In this document: positions 7,831 to 16,235 of the stretch, piece after piece | Position numbering within the stretch: the stretch's first letter is position 1 | Layout: each line of letters begins with the position of its first letter | From: CAVVSD01 sp963750895 | GTDB taxonomy: Bacteria; Actinomycetota; Thermoleophilia; Solirubrobacterales; Solirubrobacteraceae | Direction: 5' to 3' | Length of the DNA: 64,000 bases | Assembly: GCA_963750895.1 (NCBI GenBank) | Contig: CAVVSD010000008.1 | Span: 1,426,001-1,490,000, forward strand | Program-made: the position numbers and the translations under genes | The notes under the pieces: generated by a model | Database searches by the model: none | What the model was told of the DNA's origin: nothing | The model's input: the letters and a program-made list of their open reading frames with translations, nothing else

Positions 7831-9404
7831 CCGCTTCGTCCGGTCAGCGACCAGCCGAAGCGCGTCCTCGGCTCGGTCGGCGTGAGGTCTCCGGACGCCA
7901 GGCCGCGACGCACGAGCACCGTCGGCGCGGTGGGGTGCGTCGCGAGCAGCGTCCGCGTGTGTCCGAGCCCGCGGTCGCGCCAGTCGTCGGAGAGCCCGAC
8001 GACGAGGAGACCGGCGTCCCGGCCGAGCGCGAGCAGGCCTTCGGGTCCAGGACCGGCCAGCACCGGCTCCGCGGCCATCCCGGTGTGGTGCTGGACGATG
8101 AGCGACGCGTCGGCCAGGAGGCGACTCGCATCGCGATCGTCGGCCGTCGCGCCGGCCAGGCGCAGGGGCGCGTGGAGAGCGCGCGCAGCCCACGCCCCGA
8201 GCTCGAGCGCCGCCCAGTCGTGCTCGGCGGCGCCGAACGGTACGACCACCGGGCCCGCCCGGACGGGGCCGCCCGCCTGCAGGAGCACTGCGACGTCGCA
8301 CGGCACATCGGCGAGGAGGATCGCCGCCGCGCCGCCGAGCGGGTCGTCGTCGGCCTCCGTGAGCACGAGATCGGCGTCGTGGCGCGTCGCGAGCCGCACG
8401 ATGTCCGTGCCGGGCGTCGGCGATGCGAACGCAGCGCTGCGCACGAGCGTCCCCTCGGCCCGCAGCGCCTGGGCACGGTGGGCGAGCTGCGCGGTGGCCG
8501 GCCCGAGCTCCTCCCGTGCCACCGCACCCGTGATCACGAGCGTGCGGGCGGGCGCGGCGCGTGCGAGCGGCGCGGCGAGCTCGAGCAGCGCATCGGGACG
8601 ATCGAGCGCGAGCGGGAAGACCAGGATGGATCCGCCCGGGCCGGGGTCGTGCGCGGGGACGACCGGTGACGCCGGGGGCTGAAGACCCGGATCGTGCTGC
8701 AGGATCGCGCGCTCGAGCGCCTGCAGCTCGGCGCTCGGCTCGAGACCCAGATCCTCGGAGAGGGCGCGGTACGCCGCGCGGTACGCGTCCAGCGCGTCCG
8801 ACTGTCTGCCCGATCGGTAGAGCGCCAGCATGAGCTGCCGGCGCAGCCCCTCGCGCAGCGGGTGCTCGCCGACGAGATCGTCGAGCTCGCCGACGAGCTC
8901 GGCGTGGCGCCCGATCGCGAGGTCGGCGTCGATGCGGGCCTCGACGGCGGCGAGCCGCAACCCGTCCAGGCGGGCGATGTGCGGCTGGGCGAACGGCTCG
9001 TAGGCGAGGTCGGCCAGCGGCTCGCCGCGCCACAGCGCCAGGGCGTCGCGCAGCATCTCGGCCGCGTCGCGGGGGTCGGCGGTCCGCGCTGCCTCCAGAA
9101 GATCGCGGAAGCGCGCGACGTCGAGCTCGCCCGGCTCGACGTGGAGGACGTAGCCGGGCGCACGCGTCGCGAGCCGGTCCGCGCCGAGGTCCTTGCGTAG
9201 CCGCGAGACGTGCACCTGGATGCTCTTGGTCGCCGTCGGCGGTGCACGGTCGCCCCAGAGCGCGGCCCCGATCCGGTCGAGGGAGACCGTCTCGTTGGCG
9301 TGCAGCAGAAGGAGGGCCAGGACCGAGCGCTGCTTCGGGCCCCCCAGTGCGACCGGGCGGCCGCGCTCGGTGACCTCCAGCGGCCCGAGGAGTCGGAAGT
9401 CCAT
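7827..9404 (-). CDS. BTAD/SARP-type regulator with two C-terminal USP-like domains
   Basis: A 525-residue transcription regulator. Residues 1-95 form an OmpR-like winged helix (LLGPLEVTERGRPVALGG, SIQVHVSRLRKDLG), and 100-245 a bacterial transcriptional activation domain of helical repeats (EPFAQPHIARLDGLRLAAVEA; SGRQSDALDAYRAAY). About 268-370 and 380-510 look like two universal-stress-protein folds, the second ending VGLSDDWRDRGLGHTRTLL. The gene ends in ATGA shared with the kinase start, so the two were probably translated together. USP domains often bind nucleotides; whether these do is not clear. Expression is probably divergent from the small secreted protein at 9542. Confidence 0.85.
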   Translation of the reverse strand: MDFRLLGPLEVTERGRPVALGGPKQRSVLALLLLHANETVSLDRIGAALWGDRAPPTATKSIQVHVSRLRKDLGADRLATRAPGYVLHVEPGELDVARFRDLLEAARTADPRDAAEMLRDALALWRGEPLADLAYEPFAQPHIARLDGLRLAAVEARIDADLAIGRHAELVGELDDLVGEHPLREGLRRQLMLALYRSGRQSDALDAYRAAYRALSEDLGLEPSAELQALERAILQHDPGLQPPASPVVPAHDPGPGGSILVFPLALDRPDALLELAAPLARAAPARTLVITGAVAREELGPATAQLAHRAQALRAEGTLVRSAAFASPTPGTDIVRLATRHDADLVLTEADDDPLGGAAAILLADVPCDVAVLLQAGGPVRAGPVVVPFGAAEHDWAALELGAWAARALHAPLRLAGATADDRDASRLLADASLIVQHHTGMAAEPVLAGPGPEGLLALGRDAGLLVVGLSDDWRDRGLGHTRTLLATHPTAPTVLVRRGLASGDLTPTEPRTRFGWSLTGRSG

Positions 9405-9541
9405 GGTGTGCGCTCCAGCGCGACCGTACAGATGCCGGTGCGCTGTTACCACGACAGGGGGTGTTCTGTTACCGCTCCCGCCGACGCTCCGTCCCGACCG
9501 AGTCGCACACAGGCGGCTCAAGGACTCCGGAGGGTGGAGCA

Positions 9542-9856
9542 ATGCGCAGGTGGAAGATCCGCATCACGAAGTTCGCGGCCGTCGCGCTCGTCGCAGGGGC
9601 CGCCACGGCGCCGTCCGCCACGGCCGGCCAGACCTGGGGCGAGCGGGCGGGCGACGTCGCCCCGCCGAGCGTCGAGGTCACCGGCGACGCCCTGCCGCCC
9701 GAGTGCGCCGCCTGGGCGCGCTCGATGAGCCTGCAGCTCGCCTACGCCGGGATCTTCGGCGAGCAGGCGGACTCGTACATCGCGCAGCGGGCCGACTACC
9801 CCTGCCACCGGCCGATCACGCTGCGGTCGCTGTTCCACGCGGGCGATCCGGCGTGA
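9542..9856 (+). CDS. Small secreted protein, unknown function
   Basis: A 104-residue protein with a clear signal peptide (basic MRRWKIRITK, hydrophobic core, cleavage expected after ATA near residue 28). The mature part is about 76 residues with two cysteines (ECAAW and YPCHR) that could form a disulfide. The ATG at 9542 is preceded by a purine-rich GGAGGGTGGAG. It lies divergent from the BTAD regulator, which could control it, but no operator is evident. I do not recognise the family. Confidence 0.65.
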   Translation: MRRWKIRITKFAAVALVAGAATAPSATAGQTWGERAGDVAPPSVEVTGDALPPECAAWARSMSLQLAYAGIFGEQADSYIAQRADYPCHRPITLRSLFHAGDPA

Positions 9857-10008
9857 GCCTCCCGCGTACGGGCGCCGCGGCCGCCGTCGAGAGGTTCGCG
9901 GTGGTCGCGGCGAGATCCGTCATGGCGCCGCTGCTCACACCGTTCCCGGTCGGGCTGCTCTGGAGGCGCGCCCATCCCCGGCGCTCGCGCGACCGAGACG
10001 GGGCGTAA
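9853..10008 (+). CDS. Possible small coupled ORF
   Basis: A 51-codon frame starts at a GTG that overlaps the TGA of the preceding secreted protein (GTGA) and ends at the TAA whose bases also form the putative -10 of the K+ channel gene. The peptide is basic at both ends with a short hydrophobic middle (VMAPLLTPFPVGLLW). Nothing else supports it; in GC-rich DNA such open frames arise by chance. The 9857-10019 gap otherwise holds only that -10. Confidence 0.25.
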   Translation: MSLPRTGAAAAVERFAVVAARSVMAPLLTPFPVGLLWRRAHPRRSRDRDGA

Positions 10009-10019
10009 CCTCGCGCGCA
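10006..10019 (+). promoter_or_regulatory. Putative leaderless -10 for K+ channel
   Basis: TAACCT at 10006-10011 ends eight bases before the GTG at 10020, and no Shine-Dalgarno sequence precedes the start. The spacing fits a transcript that begins at the start codon. Confidence 0.4.
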
Positions 10020-11033
10020 GTGGAGGCGCGCGATGCACCGCTGCAGCCGCCCAAGGCACGCAGCGACCCGCTCCGGACGCTCGGCGTCCGGGTCGCGGTC
10101 GCCCTGGCGCTCGTCCTCGTCGTCACGCTCGTCACCTGGCTCGGCCGGCACGGGTACCGCGACCTGGACGGGACGCCGGTGGGCTTCCTCGACGCCCTGT
10201 ACTACGCGACCGTCTCGATCACCACGACCGGCTACGGCGACATCACGCCGGTCACGACGGGGACACGACTGGCGACGACCATCATCATCACACCAGCCCG
10301 GATCCTCTTCCTCATCCTGCTCGTCGGCACCACGCTGGAGGTGCTGGCCGAGGGCTCGAGGCAGGCCTTCCGCCAACGCTCCTGGAGGAGACGCTTGCAC
10401 GACCACACCATCGTCTGCGGCTACGGCACGAAGGGCCGCAGCGCCATCGCGGTGCTCCGCGCCAAGGGCGTCGACGCCGAGCAGATCGTCGTCATCGACC
10501 CGAGGGGCGACCATGTCGCCGAGGCCAACCGCGCGGGTCACGCCGGCGTGACGGGCGACGCGACGCGCGCCGGGGTCCTCGAGGAGGCGGGCGTGGCGGA
10601 CGCGACCGCCGTCATCGTGGCCGTCGACCGCGACGACACCGCGGTGCTCATCACGCTCATCGCCCGGGAGCACAACAAGACCGCGAAGATCTCCGCCGCC
10701 GTGCGCGAGGAGGAGAACATCCACCTCCTGCACCAGGGCGGCGCGGACTCGGCGATCCTCTCGTCCGGCGCGACGGGGCGCCTGCTCGGCTTCAGCACCA
10801 TCGAGCCGCACGTCGTGGAGGTGCTCGAGGACCTCCTCTCCGTGGGCACCGGGCTCGACATCCGCGAGCGCGAGGTCACCACGGACGACCCGCGGCAGCT
10901 CTCGGAGATCCGCTCCACGGAGCCGGTCATCGCGGTCGCGCGGGACGGCCGGCTGCTGCGCTTCGACGACCCTCAGGCCGCCGAGCTGCGCGAGGGCGAC
11001 CGCCTCGTCTGCCTGGTGAGCAACGAGCGCTAG
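10020..11033 (+). CDS. Two-TM potassium channel with TrkA-N/TrkA-C (RCK) domains
   Basis: A 337-residue ion channel. TM1 is near 21-42, the selectivity filter TTTGYGDITP near 66-75, TM2 near 82-105. A cytoplasmic NAD-binding RCK domain begins TIVCGYGTKGRSA near 127 and a TrkA-C domain closes the protein (PVIAVARDGRLLRF). The arrangement is that of MthK/Kch-like channels, which assemble as tetramers with ligand-gated RCK rings. The GTG start follows a TAACCT hexamer. The stop overlaps the convergent rarA stop by four bases. Confidence 0.9.
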   Translation: MEARDAPLQPPKARSDPLRTLGVRVAVALALVLVVTLVTWLGRHGYRDLDGTPVGFLDALYYATVSITTTGYGDITPVTTGTRLATTIIITPARILFLILLVGTTLEVLAEGSRQAFRQRSWRRRLHDHTIVCGYGTKGRSAIAVLRAKGVDAEQIVVIDPRGDHVAEANRAGHAGVTGDATRAGVLEEAGVADATAVIVAVDRDDTAVLITLIAREHNKTAKISAAVREEENIHLLHQGGADSAILSSGATGRLLGFSTIEPHVVEVLEDLLSVGTGLDIREREVTTDDPRQLSEIRSTEPVIAVARDGRLLRFDDPQAAELREGDRLVCLVSNER

Positions 11034-12352
11034 TCCCTGCCGCGAGCCCTGCGGACCTCGTCGAGGCGGGCGCGCAGCGCCGGCTCGCGGTCGCGCGGGT
11101 CGTAGAAGCGGACGTCGCCGACCTCCTCCGGCATGACGTCCTGCGACGACAGGCCCTCCGGCTTGTCGTGCGGGTACTCGTAGCCCTGGCCGCGACCGAG
11201 CGCCGCGGCGCCGCCGTAGTGCGCGTCGCGCAGGTACGCGGGCGGCGGCTGGGCGCCGTAGCGGCGGACGTGGTCGCGCGCCGCGGCGATCGCCCTGGTC
11301 GCCGCGTTGGACTTCGGGGCCAGCGCGAGGTGGATCGTGCACTGCGACAGCGCGAAGACGCACTCGGGCATCCCGACGTGCTCGACCGCGTCCGCGGTGT
11401 TCGTCGCGACGGTGAGCGCGGTGGGGTCCGCGCCGCCGATGTCCTCGGAGGCGAGGATCACCATCCGCCGCGCGAGGAACCGCGGGTCCTCGCCGCCCTC
11501 GAGCATGACCGCGAGGTAGTAGAGCGCCGCGTCGGGGTCGGATGCGCGCGTCGCCTTGATCCACGCGGAGATGTAGTCGTAGTGCTGGTCGCCGCCCTTG
11601 TCGTAGCGCAGCGCGCGGCGCTGCAGCGCCTCCTCGGCGACCTCCATCGTCACGTGGTCGGCGGAGTCCAGCGCGATCTCCAGCGCGCCCAGCGCGGTGC
11701 GCGCGTCGCCGCCGGAGCGGTCGGCGAGGAACGCGATCGCCTCGTCGTCGACGGTCCCCGCGCTCTCTTCCCGGTCCAGGGCGCGGCGGAGCAGGGTCTC
11801 GACGTCGGCGGTGTCCAGCGCGTGCAGCTCGTAGATCCGCATCCGCGAGATCAGGGCCGAGTTGACCTCGAAGTAGGGGTTCTCGGTCGTCGCCCCGATG
11901 AGCGTGACCAGGCCCTCCTCCACGGCCGGGAGCAGTGCGTCCTGCTGCGCCTTGTTGAAGCGGTGGATCTCGTCGAGGAAGAACGTCGTCGCGGTGCCCG
12001 AGGACTGACGACGGTGCTCCGCGCGCTCGAGCACGGCGCGCACCTCCGCGCGGCCCGCCTCGACGGCGCTGAGCTCCTCGAAGGCCGCGCTGGCGGTCGC
12101 CGCGGCGACGCGCGCGAGCGTCGTCTTCCCGCTGCCAGGCGGCCCGTAGAGGATCATCGAGTGCGGCCGGCCCTCGGCGATCGCGCGGCGCAGCGCGGTC
12201 GGCTCCTCCGGCGTGCCGAGCAGGTGCTCCTGCCCGACCACCTCGTCGAGCGTCACGGGGCGCAGCCGCGCGGGCAGGGGACCCTCGGCGCGGGGCACGG
12301 ACGTGTGTCCGCCCGGCGCCGGGTCACCGGTGGGGAAGAGCTGGTCGGACAT
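11030..12352 (-). CDS. rarA: Replication-associated recombination ATPase RarA (MgsA)
   Basis: A 440-residue AAA+ clamp-loader-like ATPase acting at stalled replication forks. Near the N-terminus are RPVTLDEVVGQEHLL and Walker A GPPGSGKTT; Walker B is FFLDEIHRFNKAQQDALLP, sensor 1 GATTENPYFEVN, with arginine finger ISRMR. The C-terminal tetramerisation domain contains YDYISAWIKATRASDPDAALYYLA and MPECVFALSQ. Length is normal. It is followed in the same direction by nothing and ends tail to tail with the K+ channel gene. Confidence 0.95.
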   Translation of the reverse strand: MSDQLFPTGDPAPGGHTSVPRAEGPLPARLRPVTLDEVVGQEHLLGTPEEPTALRRAIAEGRPHSMILYGPPGSGKTTLARVAAATASAAFEELSAVEAGRAEVRAVLERAEHRRQSSGTATTFFLDEIHRFNKAQQDALLPAVEEGLVTLIGATTENPYFEVNSALISRMRIYELHALDTADVETLLRRALDREESAGTVDDEAIAFLADRSGGDARTALGALEIALDSADHVTMEVAEEALQRRALRYDKGGDQHYDYISAWIKATRASDPDAALYYLAVMLEGGEDPRFLARRMVILASEDIGGADPTALTVATNTADAVEHVGMPECVFALSQCTIHLALAPKSNAATRAIAAARDHVRRYGAQPPPAYLRDAHYGGAAALGRGQGYEYPHDKPEGLSSQDVMPEEVGDVRFYDPRDREPALRARLDEVRRARGRD

Positions 12353-12367
12353 GTGCGTGGAGTATCG

Positions 12368-13222
12368 CTAGAGGTCGCTGCGCCGGAAGATCAGGTCGGC
12401 GACCGCGCCGACGACGAGCACGTAGCCGACCGCGAACAGCCACAGGAGCGGGCTCGCGTCCTGCGCGCCGCCGAACGGCCCGAGGCTCACCGCGACGCCG
12501 GTCACCCCGGAGATGTCCTCCGTCAGCGTGTGCAGCGCCGACTGGTAGAGCGCCTCGAACGGCAGCGCCCAGGACGCGATCGACGCGATGTCGTGCAGCG
12601 TGTCCGAGCTCAGCGCCTCGCCGACCTGTCCCAGCAGCCCGGCCGCGAGGCCGGCGCCGAAGACCATGAAGACGGCGATGCCGTTGGCCGTCGTGGAGAG
12701 GACCGTCGAGCCGAGGAGCGAGATCGCGACGACCACGACCACCGCCGCGCCCAGCCCCAGGCCGACGAGCTCGGGGTTGCTCGGCCACCAGTCCCCCGTC
12801 GCGCCGGTGATGACGACCGCGGACGCGAAGACGAGCTCGACGTAGACGACGCAGACGGCCGACGCCGCCGCGAAGCGCGCCACGAGCAGCGTCGTGCGGC
12901 CGATGGGCCGGACGACGATCGGCTGCAGCAGGCCCCGCTCGGCGTCGCCGCGGACGGCGCTCAGCGTCAGGAACACGGCCAGGACGGTCCCGAGGAAGAG
13001 GGTCACGAACATCGCGAGCCCGACGAGCGTCGCGCCCACGAGGGTCTGCTCCTCGAGGTCGGGCACCGCGCTGAGCGACTGCGACTCCTCGAACGCCTCG
13101 CGCACGCCGAGCCAGAAGAGCGCGAGGAACGCGACGGTGAGCACGACGACGACGGTCAGGACCCGGCGGCGCAGCGCCTCGCGCAGCGCGTAGCCGGCGA
13201 TGGTGCGGAGGTCGGCCGTCAT
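12368..13222 (-). CDS. ABC-2 type exporter permease
   Basis: A 284-residue membrane protein with about six hydrophobic helices, beginning RTIAGYALREALRRRVLTVV and carrying the cytoplasmic RGDAERGLLQPIVVRPIGR loop typical of NatB/ABC-2 permeases. Its ATG overlaps the stop of the ATPase gene (ATGA), so the two make one exporter. The substrate cannot be told. The stop lies 15 bases before the rarA start in the same direction. Confidence 0.85.
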   Translation of the reverse strand: MTADLRTIAGYALREALRRRVLTVVVVLTVAFLALFWLGVREAFEESQSLSAVPDLEEQTLVGATLVGLAMFVTLFLGTVLAVFLTLSAVRGDAERGLLQPIVVRPIGRTTLLVARFAAASAVCVVYVELVFASAVVITGATGDWWPSNPELVGLGLGAAVVVVVAISLLGSTVLSTTANGIAVFMVFGAGLAAGLLGQVGEALSSDTLHDIASIASWALPFEALYQSALHTLTEDISGVTGVAVSLGPFGGAQDASPLLWLFAVGYVLVVGAVADLIFRRSDL

Positions 13223-14058
13223 GTGCCCTCGACCGCCTCGAGGTACGCATCCTCCAGCGTGCCGCGCACGACGCGCACGCCGTACACGCGCTCGCCCTCC
13301 GCGACCAGCCGGGCGACGATCTCGGGCACGTCGTCGCGCCCCGCGTCGGGGAACCGGCGCGTCCCGCCGTCGAGGTCGATCTCCACGCCGCCCGCCTGCG
13401 TCAGCGCCTCGGGAGCGCCCTCGGTGATCGTGCGGCCGCGGGCGATGATGACCACACGGTCGCAGACGAGCTCGACCTCGCTGAGGAGGTGCGAGTTCAG
13501 CAGCACCGCGATGCCGCGCCCGCGCAGGCCCTCGAGGATGCCGCGGACGAGGCGCCGCCCGGCGGGATCCAGCGCGCTCGTGGGCTCGTCGAGCAGGACG
13601 AGCCGCGGCGCGCCGATGAGCGCCTGCGCGATCCCGAGCCGCTGCTGCATGCCCTTCGACATCGCCTCGACCGGCCGCGCGGTCGCCTCCGCGAGGCCGA
13701 CGAGCTCGAGCAGCTCGGCGCGCTCGGCCGCACCGCCGCCGGACCGCGCGAGGCGCTGGTGCAGCTCGAGCAGCTCGTCCGCGGTCGCCCAGCCGGGGAA
13801 GCGGAACAGCTCCGCGAGGTAGCCGGTCGCGGCGCGTGCGTGCTCGCTGCCGGCCCTGTGACCGCACGCCATCGCGGTGCCCTCGGTCGGCCGCACGAGG
13901 CCGCAGGCGATCTTCGTGAGCGTCGACTTGCCCGCGCCGTTGGGCCCGAGCAGGCCGACGAGCTCGCCCTCGCCCACCTCCAGGTCCACGCCGGCCAGCG
14001 CTTCGGTGCGGCCGTAGCGCTTGCGGACGGCGCTCAGGGCGAGGGCGGGGACGGCCAC
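13219..14058 (-). CDS. ABC transporter ATP-binding protein
   Basis: A 279-residue ATPase with Walker A GPNGAGKST, signature AMSKGMQQRLGIAQAL, Walker B LVLLDEPTSALDP and switch histidine in LLNSHLLSEVE. The C-terminal extension (after about 220) is usual for the ABC-2/CcmA-like subfamily. The GTG at 14058 is my start choice: TACCTT lies seven bases upstream with no Shine-Dalgarno sequence, pointing to leaderless expression. It forms an exporter with the overlapping permease gene. Confidence 0.88.
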   Translation of the reverse strand: MAVPALALSAVRKRYGRTEALAGVDLEVGEGELVGLLGPNGAGKSTLTKIACGLVRPTEGTAMACGHRAGSEHARAATGYLAELFRFPGWATADELLELHQRLARSGGGAAERAELLELVGLAEATARPVEAMSKGMQQRLGIAQALIGAPRLVLLDEPTSALDPAGRRLVRGILEGLRGRGIAVLLNSHLLSEVELVCDRVVIIARGRTITEGAPEALTQAGGVEIDLDGGTRRFPDAGRDDVPEIVARLVAEGERVYGVRVVRGTLEDAYLEAVEGT

Positions 14059-14082
14059 GGCCCGGAAGGTACCCTTCCGCCG
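14059..14082. promoter_or_regulatory. Bidirectional promoter with overlapping -10 elements
   Basis: The 24-base gap contains AAGGTACCCTT. The plus-strand -10 is TACCCT (14070-14075), seven bases before ATG 14083; the minus-strand -10 is TACCTT (14071-14066), seven bases before GTG 14058. The two hexamers share the central TA. Neither start has a Shine-Dalgarno sequence, so both transcripts are probably leaderless. Confidence 0.5.
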
Positions 14083-15390
14083 ATGTCCGGCCTCCAGGAG
14101 GAGGCGGTCGCGCTGCTCGGCCAGCTCATCCGCCACCGAACCGTCAATCCACCTGGCGCCGAGCGTCCGGCCCAGGAGATGCTGGCCGGCCTGCTGCGCG
14201 ACGCCGGGTTCGAGATCACCCTGCTCGGGCGGACCGAGGAGCGACCCAATCTCGTCGCCCGCCTGCGCGGTCGCGCGGAGGGCCCGGTCCTCTGTCTGCT
14301 GTCGCACGTCGACACCGTGCTCGCCACCCCCGAGGACTGGCGGCAGGATCCGTGGTCGGGCGAGGAGATCGACGGCGAGGTCTGGGGGCGCGGGGCGATC
14401 GACATGAAGTCGCAGACGGCCGCCGAGGTCGTCGCGGCGATCTCGCTCGCACGCGAGGGGTGGCGCCCGGCTCGCGGCGACCTGCTCGTCGTGGTCGTCG
14501 TCGACGAGGAGCGCGGGGGCGGCGAGGGCGCGATCTGGCTCACCGAGACGCACCCCGACCTCGTGCGCTGCGACTTCCTGCTCAACGAGGGCGCGGGCTC
14601 GGTCATGCCGTACGGCGGCGAGCGCCTCATCGGCGTCAGCATCGCCGAGAAGGGCGTCTTCCGCTTCAAGCTCGTGACCGACGGCGTGGCCGGCCACGCA
14701 TCCAACCCGTCCAACGGCGTGAACGCGCTCCTGAAGGTCGCGCCGCTGCTGCAGGCGATGCGCGACCGCCGGCCGGCGTTCGACGTCACCGACGCCCCCG
14801 GCGCGCTGCTGGCCGGCCTGGGCGTCGAGGTGGACGGCGACCCCGCCGCGGCCCTCGACCGGGTGCGCACCGTCGACCCCTGGCTCGCGGGCTTCGTCGA
14901 GCCGATGCTCGGCGTCACGCTCGCCCCGACACGCGCGCTCGCGAGCGAGAAGATCAACGTCATCCCCGCCCGCGCGGAGATCGAGGTCGACTGCCGCACC
15001 CCACCGGGGATGGAGCGCGCCGCCGTGCTCGCGCGCATCGAGGAGGTGCTGCGCGGCGAGGAGTACCGGCTCGAGTTCTTCGAGGAGGTCGTCGGCAACT
15101 CGTCGCCGGCCGACACGCCGCTGTGGGCGGCGATCGAGCGCTGGATCGGGCGCAACGACCCGGGCGCGCGCGTCGTCCCCACGATGCTCCCCGCGTTCAC
15201 CGACTCACGGACGTTCCGGGCGGCGTTCCCCGACTGCGTGGCGTACGGGTTCTTCCCGCACCGCCACATGACCCTGCAGGAGACCTGGCCCATGCTGCAC
15301 GCCGCCGACGAGCGGATCGACGCGCGCGACATGGGGTACGCGACCGCCTGCTACCGCGATGTGACGAAGGAGCTGCTCGGTGACGGATGA
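14083..15390 (+). CDS. M20-family metallopeptidase/deacylase
   Basis: A 435-residue zinc hydrolase of the ArgE/DapE/carboxypeptidase G2 family. Metal ligands appear in LLSHVDTV (His, catalytic Asp), GRGAIDMKSQ (bridging Asp), VVDEERGGGEGA (catalytic and metal Glu) and the late FPHRHMT. The dimerisation domain lies between about 185 and 330 (GVAGHASNPSNGVNAL). It probably cleaves an N-acyl or dipeptide bond; the substrate is not evident. The GTG of the next gene overlaps its 3' end, so the two are cotranscribed. Confidence 0.88.
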   Translation: MSGLQEEAVALLGQLIRHRTVNPPGAERPAQEMLAGLLRDAGFEITLLGRTEERPNLVARLRGRAEGPVLCLLSHVDTVLATPEDWRQDPWSGEEIDGEVWGRGAIDMKSQTAAEVVAAISLAREGWRPARGDLLVVVVVDEERGGGEGAIWLTETHPDLVRCDFLLNEGAGSVMPYGGERLIGVSIAEKGVFRFKLVTDGVAGHASNPSNGVNALLKVAPLLQAMRDRRPAFDVTDAPGALLAGLGVEVDGDPAAALDRVRTVDPWLAGFVEPMLGVTLAPTRALASEKINVIPARAEIEVDCRTPPGMERAAVLARIEEVLRGEEYRLEFFEEVVGNSSPADTPLWAAIERWIGRNDPGARVVPTMLPAFTDSRTFRAAFPDCVAYGFFPHRHMTLQETWPMLHAADERIDARDMGYATACYRDVTKELLGDG

Positions 15391-16168
15391 GAAGCTGCGC
15401 CTCGGCGGGATGGCCCTGCGCAACGGCCTGCTCGTGCACGGCCCGACGCACTGGGCCGCCGCCGTGCGGCGCGAGGACGGAACCATCGCGGTCGGCTCCG
15501 GCCGCAAGCCGCGGCTGCGGGTCGCCGACGGCGTCGCCGGCGTGCGCGGCCTGCTGCGCCTGGCCGAGGCGGTCGTCGTGCTGCCGCTCGTGAAGAAGGG
15601 GCTGCCCGAGGCGCGTCTGCCGTGGCAGGACGCGAAGGTGCTCGGGGCGATCGCCGCCGCGAGCGCGGGCGGCCAGATCGTGCGCCGCGTCGGCGCCGGG
15701 CGCGCGGGCGCGGAGGCGATGCTCGCCGCGATCTCGGTCGTGCCCAGCGTCGTCGCGCTGCGCGGGGGCCAGGTCGCCGAGTGGCACGGCGTCGAGCACA
15801 AGTCGATCGCCGCGTACGAGACCGACGGCGACGCGGCGGACGCCGCGAAGGAGCACGACCGCTGCGGGTCGCATCTCATGGCGCCGATGCTCGCCGCCAA
15901 CCTCGCGGGCACCGCGCTGCTGCGGCGCGTGACGTCGACGCCGAGCCCGGTCGCGCAGGGCGCGGTCGCGCTGGCGTCGCTGGGCGTCGCGGTCGAGGTG
16001 TTCGCCTGGTCGGAGCGCAACCAGGACACGATGGCCGCGAAGCTGCTGCGCCGCCCCGGCCACGAGCTGCAGCGGGTGCTGGGCACCCGCGAGCCGACCG
16101 AGGATCAGCTCGAGGTCGGGCGCGCCGCGCTCGACGAGATCGTCCGGGCGGAGCGGAGCTCGTCCTGA
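15380..16168 (+). CDS. DUF1385-family membrane protein
   Basis: A 262-residue protein with the DUF1385 core: a conserved GG-M-R start (LGGMALRNGLLVHGP), WHGVEHKSIAAYE with invariant His and Glu, and HDRCGSHLM. Several hydrophobic stretches suggest membrane association. The family is annotated as putative metal-dependent enzymes and is often found near the ribosome-release genes; the function is unknown. It starts with a GTG inside the end of the M20 gene. A perfect hairpin follows at 16191-16219. Confidence 0.75.
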   Translation: MTDEKLRLGGMALRNGLLVHGPTHWAAAVRREDGTIAVGSGRKPRLRVADGVAGVRGLLRLAEAVVVLPLVKKGLPEARLPWQDAKVLGAIAAASAGGQIVRRVGAGRAGAEAMLAAISVVPSVVALRGGQVAEWHGVEHKSIAAYETDGDAADAAKEHDRCGSHLMAPMLAANLAGTALLRRVTSTPSPVAQGAVALASLGVAVEVFAWSERNQDTMAAKLLRRPGHELQRVLGTREPTEDQLEVGRAALDEIVRAERSSS

Positions 16169-16190
16169 GCACCGCCGGCTCGCCGCGGTC

Positions 16191-16219
16191 GGCGTCGTGT
16201 CGCGGAGCGACACGACGCC
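16191..16219 (+). terminator. Perfect 13-bp hairpin between DUF1385 and pncB-like genes
   Basis: The arms GGCGTCGTGTCGC and GCGACACGACGCC pair perfectly around a three-base loop (GGA). No U-tract follows. It lies 22 bases after the DUF1385 stop and 16 bases before the next ATG, so it may end the upstream transcript or shape the downstream leader. A related hairpin with the same GTGTCGC core is at 30561-30587. Confidence 0.5.
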
Positions 16220-16235
16220 GGCTGGGGCCGCTTCG

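Noticed and set aside
11168..13822. 884-codon open frame on the plus strand
   Set aside because: Antisense to rarA and the ABC exporter genes; composition is artefactual and no domain is visible.
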